A DNA stretch of 43,747 nt from Verrucomicrobiota bacterium (GTDB lineage: Bacteria > Verrucomicrobiota > Verrucomicrobiia > Limisphaerales > JACRJY01): positions 1 through 43,747 of the forward strand of contig JACRJY010000064.1 of assembly GCA_016235585.1 (NCBI GenBank), written 5' to 3'. Position 1 is the stretch's first letter; every line of letters starts with the position of its first letter. A program made the position numbers and the translations under genes. Under the pieces are notes generated by a model. That model saw only the letters and a program-made list of their open reading frames with translations, had not been told where the DNA came from and searched no databases. Of this stretch, positions 36,251 to 43,747 are shown in pieces.

Positions 36251-37498
36251 CTAATGGAAGCGCAAGTAAACGCATTTCAAATACTCCCCCTCGCGAAAAC
36301 TCGCGGCATGATCCGGCGCGTGGCCGGTGGTCTGCAATTCCTCGAATCGCCGGCGGCTGCGGCGCGCGGCGTCCCGCACTGCGCCGAAGAATTCCTCCGC
36401 CGTCACGTGCGCCGAGCAGGACGCGGCGACCAGAATGCCGCCCGCGCGCAGCCGCCCAATGGCCAGCGCGGCCAGCCGGCCATAGGCTTGAACGGCGCGT
36501 TCGCGCTCCAACTCGCGTTTGGCGAGCGACGGCGGATCGAGAACGATCAAATCGAACTGCCGGGCTGTTTCACGCTCCAGCCAGGCAAACGTGTCGGCCT
36601 GCACGGTCTCGTGCTGGCACGCGGCGACGGTGGCGACGGACTGGTTGAGCGCAAAATTCCGCCGCGCGGCGGCCAGCGCGTGCGGGCTGATGTCGAGGTC
36701 GGTCACCGCGCGCGCCCCGCCGCGTGCAGCGTAAAGCGAGAAGCCGCCGGAAAAACTGAAGGCGTTCAGGACTTCCCGTCCGCGCGCGAGTGATTCGACC
36801 TGGCGGCGGTTTTCGCGCTGGTCGAGGAAGAATCCGGTCTTCTGCCCGCGCAGCGCGTCGGCCTCGAAGCGCAGGCCGTTCTCTTGAAAAATCACGACGC
36901 CATTCAACGCGCTGCCGTGAATGACCATTCCGTCGCGCAACTGAAACTGCGCCTCGGCCAGCGGCTGTATGTTGCGGCTCAACCGCAGCACCAGCCGTTC
37001 GCACGAAAGCGCGTTCGTCAGCAGGCTCTTGAGCTCCTCGATTCGGGGCAGCCACGCGGCGGTGTAAATTTTCAACACCAGCGTCGTGTCGTAGCGATCC
37101 AGCACAAGGCCGGGCCAGCCGTCGCTCTCGCCGTTGATCCAGCGGTGGCCGGTGGTCTGTGCGTCAAACAAGCCCGCGCGGCGGGCCAGCGTGCGGTCGA
37201 GCCGGGCGCGCCACCACGCGGCGTCAATTTTCTCCGGCTTGCCCGCGAGCAGCACGCGCACGCGGATCGGTGAGTCGGGATCGAACAAGCCCATCGCGAG
37301 GAAGCGGTCTTTCTTGTCGTAAATCGCGGCGAGTTCGCCGAGCCGCCCGGGGCGGTTTTCCTCGCGGATGCTGTCCGAGTAGACCCACGGATGGCCGGAG
37401 CGCACATGGCCCTCCGCCGCCGGGCGGATCCGCAGGCGCAGCAGGCCGGAGGCGGGCTTCGGCGCGGAGGGCGCGGGTGTTTCGTGGGAGGCGGACAC
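36251..37498 (-). CDS. Class I SAM-dependent rRNA methyltransferase, RlmI-like
   Basis: 415 residues. N-terminal PUA-type RNA-binding region (about 20-100: [27 protein letters not shown]), a central RlmI-type domain and a Rossmann methyltransferase domain (about 215-400) with the signature [46 protein letters not shown] and the catalytic-site-type DPPSLA. E. coli RlmI makes m5C1962 in 23S rRNA; this protein belongs to that family, though the exact target is unverified. It is upstream of ileS on the same strand (73 bp apart), so both may be co-transcribed as translation-related genes. Confidence 0.85.
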   Translation of the reverse strand: MSASHETPAPSAPKPASGLLRLRIRPAAEGHVRSGHPWVYSDSIREENRPGRLGELAAIYDKKDRFLAMGLFDPDSPIRVRVLLAGKPEKIDAAWWRARLDRTLARRAGLFDAQTTGHRWINGESDGWPGLVLDRYDTTLVLKIYTAAWLPRIEELKSLLTNALSCERLVLRLSRNIQPLAEAQFQLRDGMVIHGSALNGVVIFQENGLRFEADALRGQKTGFFLDQRENRRQVESLARGREVLNAFSFSGGFSLYAARGGARAVTDLDISPHALAAARRNFALNQSVATVAACQHETVQADTFAWLERETARQFDLIVLDPPSLAKRELERERAVQAYGRLAALAIGRLRAGGILVAASCSAHVTAEEFFGAVRDAARRSRRRFEELQTTGHAPDHAASFREGEYLKCVYLRFH

Positions 37499-37548
37499 GC
37501 GCCGACGCTAACGGGTCGGGGTGACCTTGTCCATTTCCGGCGGTAGCG

Positions 37549-37839
37549 CTACCGGCGTGCCCGCCCGGTGGCCGGATGCTGCCGGTGGTGGCGCACAACC
37601 GTGACACGGATGCCGCCGGGAATTTCGCGGAAGAGAAAATGATAGGGAAACCGCTTCAGGTTGACTCGGCGCCGGGTTGGCCCCTCGAAGTGAAAGCGTT
37701 GCGGATTGGTGGCGGCAAGGCGGATGAAGGAGTTCAACTCGTCCCAGAACTCGTTGCCCAGCCGATCATTGATGGCATCGTAATGGCGCAGGATCCGGGA
37801 GACGTCGCGCTGGACGTCCGGGTGGTAGACCACCTTCAT
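37549..37839 (-). CDS. Toxin of the RelE/ParE family
   Basis: 96 residues. The pattern VVYHPDVQRDVSRILRHYDAINDRLGNEFWDELNSFI, then PQRFHFEG..RRVNLKRFPYHFLFREIPGGIRVTVVRHHRQHP matches ParE-like RelE-superfamily toxins (helical hairpin, then beta sheet with C-terminal Arg and His). It starts 4 bp before the end of the antitoxin gene (ATGA overlap), the normal antitoxin-first order. The target (gyrase or ribosome-bound mRNA) cannot be fixed from sequence. Confidence 0.85.
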   Translation of the reverse strand: MKVVYHPDVQRDVSRILRHYDAINDRLGNEFWDELNSFIRLAATNPQRFHFEGPTRRRVNLKRFPYHFLFREIPGGIRVTVVRHHRQHPATGRARR

Positions 37840-38051
37840 CGTCCGCGTTCCCGCTCGACGCGGCGGATGAATTCCTCGTGCGAAATCGCCGCCACCCGCC
37901 CCGATTCCAGATCCTGCTCGCGCCGCTCCACTTCGTCATCGGAGACATCCATGCCCGGCGGCGGCAGGGTGTCGAGAAGTTTGGCGGCCAGCGAGGCGCG
38001 ATCACGATCGGGAAGCGCCAATACCTCCTGCTCAATTTCCACAAGTTTCAT
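37836..38051 (-). CDS. Antitoxin of a ParE-type module (TIGR02574-like addiction module component)
   Basis: 71 residues, MKLVEIEQEVLALPDRDRASLAAKLLDTLPPPG, then a V..RE.DLESGRVAAISHEEFIRRV tail typical of the small helical antitoxins next to RelE/ParE toxins. It likely binds the toxin and represses its own promoter. A longer frame upstream (from 38090) adds 13 residues without homology; the ATG at 38051 is preferred. Confidence 0.82.
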   Translation of the reverse strand: MKLVEIEQEVLALPDRDRASLAAKLLDTLPPPGMDVSDDEVERREQDLESGRVAAISHEEFIRRVERERGR

Positions 38052-38292
38052 GGGTGGGAAGATACCCGGGCGATCCCGGTCGCGCAACATCCCACATCGG
38101 GCACGGACGCGGCTTTGGCGCTCCGGCAGGTGGCATCATCCCAGTTCGATGGCGAACATAAAATTCCCCTTTTATTCAGCCGCCGCGCCGGTATGGTCTG
38201 CGGGCGATTGACTCGCGGCGTTTCTCACAATTCGGCCCGGATGGCGATGAGAACGCTCTGGACACTTGGTTTTATGCCTTTGGCAAGCAGAC

Positions 38293-40083
<1,791 letters not shown>

Positions 40084-40155
40084 GAAACTTCGGCTACGCA
40101 AGATTCGCAACAAACGCGGGCTTGCCGCTGAAGGATTAACTGCTAGTTTTTTCCC

Positions 40156-40413
40156 ATGAGCTACAAGACGCTCGAAGTAACCTTGGACAATGGCCGCGTG
40201 CTTCCCTGCGGCCCGGAAATGCTGCCCGCCAACGCGCACGCGCTGCTGACCCTGCTGGATTCCAGCGCGCCGCCCGCCGCCCGGACTTGCGGCGAACTGG
40301 CCGAACGCTGGGGCGGACTGGACCGGCTGCCATCCGACGAAGGCTGTGCCTTTGCGGATGACCTTGCACAAGCCCGCGCCAGCCTGCCGCCGATGAAATC
40401 CGCATGGGATTGA
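40156..40413 (+). CDS. Putative antitoxin preceding vapC
   Basis: 85 residues, MSYKTLEVTLDNGRVLPCGPEMLPANAHALLTLLDS, then an Arg/Glu-containing helical C-terminus. It overlaps the vapC start by 10 bp, as antitoxins of VapBC pairs do. It is not a clear AbrB/VapB or RHH protein by eye, so the antitoxin role rests on the position and size. Confidence 0.65.
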   Translation: MSYKTLEVTLDNGRVLPCGPEMLPANAHALLTLLDSSAPPAARTCGELAERWGGLDRLPSDEGCAFADDLAQARASLPPMKSAWD

Positions 40414-40823
40414 TCCTCGACAGCTCCCTGCTGATTGCCGACGAACGGGGCCGGTTCGACATGGCGGGTTTTCTCCGGCAATTCTCCGGCCTGCAACCGG
40501 TCATTGCCGCCATCACCGCCTCCGAACTGTTGCACGGCGTCGAACGCGCGCGGGACGCCGCCCGCAAAGCGCGCCGGCAGCGCCACGTCGAGCAAGTCCT
40601 CGCCGCCGTTTCCATCCAGCCGTTCGATCTGGCCCAGGCGCGTGTTCACGCCCGCATCTGGGCGGAACTGGAAGCGCGCGGAGAGATGATCGGCCCGCAT
40701 GACTTGCTGATTGCGGCGGCGGGTTTGGCGCTCGGCCACGAAGTCGCCACCCTCAACCTTCAGGAATTTCAACGCGTCGCCGGACTCAAAGTGGTGGATG
40801 CCACGCCATTTCGCCGGGACTGA
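40404..40823 (+). CDS. vapC: PIN-domain ribonuclease toxin (VapC family)
   Basis: 139 residues. The PIN active-site residues are visible: Asp6 in LILDSSLLI, Glu41 in ITASELLHGVERA and Asp100 in GPHDLLIAAAG; these coordinate Mg for RNA cleavage. The family cuts tRNA or rRNA when freed from its antitoxin. It overlaps the preceding putative antitoxin gene and is followed 27 bp later by lepB. Confidence 0.9.
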   Translation: MGLILDSSLLIADERGRFDMAGFLRQFSGLQPVIAAITASELLHGVERARDAARKARRQRHVEQVLAAVSIQPFDLAQARVHARIWAELEARGEMIGPHDLLIAAAGLALGHEVATLNLQEFQRVAGLKVVDATPFRRD

Positions 40824-40850
40824 AGACGCGACTGTGACACTCGACAAATT

Positions 40851-42041
40851 ATGAATTTCCGCTGGTTCATCTCCCGCGCCGTCCGGCAGGCCTCGGACAT
40901 GCGCAGCCACGTCCAAAAACTTCTGAACGCCCAGCGCGACATCCTCGCGCCGCCCGCCGTCACCGCGCTGGAGGAAAGCCTGGCGGCGATGCGCGCCGCG
41001 ATTGCGAGCGGGGCCAATGCCGCCGCGCTCAAGGCCGAGATGGACAAGCTCGAAGCCGCCGCGAACAAGTGGCTCAAGCCGTATCCCAGCCACAGCATCC
41101 GCGAGAACGTCGAGGTCATCCTCGTGGCGGTGGCGGTCGCGCTCGCGGTGCGGACGTTCTTCGTGCAGCCGTTCAAGATTCCCACCGGCTCGATGCAGCC
41201 GACGCTCTACGGCATCACGAGCGAAAATTACCGCAACCAGCCGGACGTGAAATTCCCGACGGGCGTGGCGCGCTTTGTGGACAGCTGGTTTCGCGGCACC
41301 ACCTATTTTGACATCGTCTGCGAGGAGGACGGCGTTCTGACCTCCGTCGAGCCGCCGAAGCGCATCGCACCGTTTTTTCACCGGCAGAAATTCACGATCG
41401 GCTCCCGCGATTACACGATCTGGACTTCGCCCGAAAATGAAATCTTCGGTGGCCGGAACAACCGCAGCGGCGTGTCCCCCGGCCAGCCGTTCAAGAAGGG
41501 CGAGAGCATCCTGAAATTGAAGGTGATCGCCGGTGATCATCTTTTTGTGAACCGGCTCACCTACAATTTCCGCCCGCCCCGGCGCGGTGAAATCATCGTG
41601 TTCGAAACGCGCGGCATCCCCGACCTGCCGCAGGACCAGTTTTACATCAAGCGCATGGTCGCCCTCGGCGGCGAGCGCGTGCGCATTGGCGACGATCAAC
41701 ATCTGGTCATCAACGGCGAGCGGCTCGACGCCGCCACGCCGCACTTCGAGAATGTTTACTCGTTCCAAGGAGAACCAAAGGATAGCCATTATTCCGGGCA
41801 TTTGAACGAGAAGATTTACACCCCGTATCGCAAGCCGGGCCATGGCCCAATTGCCCCGCTCTTCGACGACGGCGCGCAGGAGCGCACCCTACGGCCCCAC
41901 CATTACCTCGTCATGGGCGACAACACGCTCAACAGCTACGACTCGCGCGCGTGGGGCGACTTCCCGCGCGAGAACGTGATCGGCAAATCCACCTTCGTCT
42001 ACTGGCCCGTCAGCAGTCGCTTCGGCTGGAGCCACCGGTAG
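40851..42041 (+). CDS. lepB: Signal peptidase I
   Basis: 396 residues, larger than typical. An N-terminal helical, Ala-rich cytoplasmic segment (about 1-82) precedes a single TM helix (about 88-107) and the catalytic domain. The nucleophile Ser114 lies in KIPTGSMQPTL, the general base Lys267 in QFYIKRMVALGG, and the C-terminal box VMGDNTLNSYDSRAWG (about 360) is intact. About 100 residues are inserted between the Ser and Lys motifs. It removes signal peptides from the many exported proteins of this organism. No Shine-Dalgarno sequence precedes the ATG. The stop is 4 bp from the stop of the convergent propeller gene. Confidence 0.94.
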   Translation: MNFRWFISRAVRQASDMRSHVQKLLNAQRDILAPPAVTALEESLAAMRAAIASGANAAALKAEMDKLEAAANKWLKPYPSHSIRENVEVILVAVAVALAVRTFFVQPFKIPTGSMQPTLYGITSENYRNQPDVKFPTGVARFVDSWFRGTTYFDIVCEEDGVLTSVEPPKRIAPFFHRQKFTIGSRDYTIWTSPENEIFGGRNNRSGVSPGQPFKKGESILKLKVIAGDHLFVNRLTYNFRPPRRGEIIVFETRGIPDLPQDQFYIKRMVALGGERVRIGDDQHLVINGERLDAATPHFENVYSFQGEPKDSHYSGHLNEKIYTPYRKPGHGPIAPLFDDGAQERTLRPHHYLVMGDNTLNSYDSRAWGDFPRENVIGKSTFVYWPVSSRFGWSHR

Positions 42042-42045
42042 AAAA

Positions 42046-43747
42046 CTACCACATCCGAATCCGATAGAACTGCTGCGGCGGACTGTTCGTCACCACGAAC
42101 TCCACCTGGCCGACGCCGTTGGAGATAAGGACGGCGTTGGTCAGCGTCAGCCAGGGCGCGCCGTTCAAGTCCAAACATCCCTCGACCTCCAGGCTGGCCA
42201 GATCCCAGTCGTTGAGCGGCGCGCCGTTGAAATCCGTGAAGGACATCCGAAAGCGGCCGCCGCCGAGCGGCGTCAGGGGCAGCAGGCGCTGGGGGGCGCG
42301 CACCTGGAGGAAGGCGTCGCTGCTCGCCACGCGGTCGGCGGCGTTGACGGCCTCGACGCGGTAGTAGCCGGCGTTGGTTCGCTGCACGTTGGTCAGCGTC
42401 AGGATCGAGTTGGTCGCATTCGTGAGGACCTGGCCCTGGAACAGCCATTGGTAGGCCGGCGCGGGGTCGCCGGTGGCCGCCACGGTGAGGATGGCCGTCT
42501 CGCCCAGCGTGTTGGTCTGGCCCTGCGGTTGGGCCACGATCACCGGCGGCGAAGGCGGGAGACTGGCAGTGGCGACGTAGCCGGACACCGCGCCTCCCGC
42601 CGTGGTGAACAGGCCGCCCGCATACAGCCGTCCCGTGCCGCTGGTGATCAAGGCCTCGACCCAATGATCGGCCCCCGCCCCGAGCGCCGACCACGCGTCG
42701 CCGTCCCACACGGCCACGTGGCTGGCCGCGCCCCCGCCCGCCGTCGTGAACCGCCCGCCGGCATACAAACGGCCCGCGCCATCCAGCGCCAGCGCGTGGA
42801 CATCGCCGTCCATTCCCGAACCGAGCGCCGACCACGCGTTTCCGTTCCACTTGGCCACGTAATTGACCGGGCCTTCGTCCGCCGTCAGAAACGCGCCGCC
42901 GGCGTAAAGATTGCCCGCGCCGTCCGCCACCAGCGCGCGGACGATGTAATCCATTCCCGATCCGAGCGGCGACCACGCGCTGCCATCCCACCTGGCCACG
43001 CCGCTCGCGTCGTTGCCGCCCGCCGTCGTGAAGCCGCCGCCCGCGTAGAGGTTGCCCGCGCCATCCACCGCGAGGGCATAGACGTAGTCGTCCACCCCCC
43101 CGCCGAGCGCCGACCATTTGACGCCGTTCCATTTGGCAACATGGTTTCCATTGATGCCGCCGGCGGTGCTGAAATCGCCGCCCGCAAAAAGGTTTCCCGC
43201 GCCGTCCACCGTCAGGGCAAGGACGCGGTCGTTCATCCCCGAACTCAAGGCCGACCACGCGCTGCCGTTCCACTTGGCGATGTATTTGGCGCTGACGCCG
43301 CCCGCCGTGGTGAACTCGCCGCCGGCATACACGTTGCCCGCCGCGTCCACGGCGAGGGCGAAAATGTTGCTGTTCATCCCCGCGCCCAGCGGCGACCACG
43401 CGCTGCCGTTCCATTTGGCCACACGGTTCGCCCCGCCGCCGCCCGCCGTGGTGAACCAGCCGCCAGCGTAAAGATTGCCGGCGGGATCAAGGGCCAGCGC
43501 AAAGAGGAAGTCGTTCATGCCCGCGCCCAGCGCCGACCACGCGCCGCCGTTCCACTGGCCGATCCGAAAGGCGCTGCCCCCGCCGGCGGTGGTGAACCAG
43601 CCGCCGGCAAATAAATTGCCCGTGCTGTCCAAGGCCAAAGCATAGACGCTGTCGTTCATGCCCGCGCCCAGCGGCGACCACGCGCCGCCGCTCCACCGCG
43701 CGCTGAAATTGGCGTTGCTCCCGCCCGCCGTGGTGAACGCGCCGCCC
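42046..43747 (-). CDS. Secreted propeller-type protein of exact 47-residue repeats (partial, N-terminus outside window)
   Basis: The frame is open to the right edge, so the start is missing; 567 residues are visible. At least eight full repeats of exactly 47 residues (141 bp) run from the edge to about 42560, each with the pattern V.ALALD..GNLYAGG.FTTAGG....VAKWNG.AWSALG.G. DNA of neighbouring units is highly alike, suggesting recent duplication or gene conversion. An Ig-like domain follows (VIVAQPQGQTNTLGETAILTVAATGDPAPAYQWLFQG), then a Verrucomicrobia-type tail ending FYRIRMW. Probably an extracellular adhesin or binding protein. The first in-frame ATG in the window (43659) is not the true start. 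Confidence 0.85.
   Translation of the reverse strand, partial: GGAFTTAGGSNANFSARWSGGAWSPLGAGMNDSVYALALDSTGNLFAGGWFTTAGGGSAFRIGQWNGGAWSALGAGMNDFLFALALDPAGNLYAGGWFTTAGGGGANRVAKWNGSAWSPLGAGMNSNIFALAVDAAGNVYAGGEFTTAGGVSAKYIAKWNGSAWSALSSGMNDRVLALTVDGAGNLFAGGDFSTAGGINGNHVAKWNGVKWSALGGGVDDYVYALAVDGAGNLYAGGGFTTAGGNDASGVARWDGSAWSPLGSGMDYIVRALVADGAGNLYAGGAFLTADEGPVNYVAKWNGNAWSALGSGMDGDVHALALDGAGRLYAGGRFTTAGGGAASHVAVWDGDAWSALGAGADHWVEALITSGTGRLYAGGLFTTAGGAVSGYVATASLPPSPPVIVAQPQGQTNTLGETAILTVAATGDPAPAYQWLFQGQVLTNATNSILTLTNVQRTNAGYYRVEAVNAADRVASSDAFLQVRAPQRLLPLTPLGGGRFRMSFTDFNGAPLNDWDLASLEVEGCLDLNGAPWLTLTNAVLISNGVGQVEFVVTNSPPQQFYRIRMW

Noticed and set aside
38052..38292. A tRNA gene before lepA, suggested by a TTCGA-like string
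   Set aside because: No acceptor stem or anticodon arm can be folded around it.

Overview
This is a G+C-rich chromosomal segment of a free-living, Gram-negative-type bacterium, most likely a Verrucomicrobiota member close to the Pedosphaera/Limisphaerales group. The evidence is a PSCyt1/DUF1549/DUF1553 gene next to a DUF1501 gene (a pairing typical of Planctomycetes and Verrucomicrobia), very large secreted beta-propeller proteins with the 'FYR' type of C-terminal tail, few recognisable Shine-Dalgarno sequences, and many short palindromic or tandem-word repeats. The taxonomy is inferred from gene content; there is no rRNA gene in the window.

Layout, left to right. (1) 1-530: a gene-poor leader with several DnaA-box-like 9-mers, then a 34-residue highly basic protein gene on the minus strand with a clear intrinsic terminator. 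(2) 531-2635: a three-gene secreted-protein cluster: a lipoprotein resembling the SecDF P1 head, an M23 peptidase and a conserved periplasmic protein. (3) 2800-10358: a phosphate/arsenate island: porin, pstS, pstC-pstA-pstB-phoU, an aquaglyceroporin-like channel and a thioredoxin-type arsC. Three promoters here carry half-sites spaced exactly 11 bp apart that look like this organism's Pho box. (4) 10482-13922 (minus): the E1alpha, E1beta and E2 subunits of a 2-oxo-acid dehydrogenase. (5) 14020-17265: a soluble cNMP-binding-domain histidine kinase and mutL. (6) 17339-24179 (minus): DUF1501, an A+T-rich orphan ORF, PSCyt1/DUF1549/DUF1553, a TPR lipoprotein and a B12-binding radical SAM protein. 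(7) 24304-26988: a CHASE2 adenylate cyclase and purE. (8) 27102-37498 (minus): an octaheme TPR cytochrome, thrH, a 14-blade propeller protein, ileS and an RlmI-like methyltransferase. (9) 37549-42041: a ParE-type and a VapBC-type toxin-antitoxin pair on either side of lepA, then signal peptidase I. (10) 42046 to the right edge (minus): a partial propeller protein made of exact 47-residue repeats.

The most unusual signal cuts across these genes. The window is littered with small repeats that share an architecture rather than a sequence. One class consists of tandem 7-bp words, a different word at each site but always period 7, in intergenic DNA and also in frame inside coding genes (mutL three times, ileS, a B12-radical SAM gene). 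A second class consists of hairpin-pair or palindromic cassettes of about 50-150 bp, again both intergenic and in frame inside mutL and ileS. This resembles heptameric STRR sequences of cyanobacteria and the in-frame Rickettsia palindromic elements, but in a different phylum and with many unrelated words. I consider it the best candidate in the window for an undescribed system.
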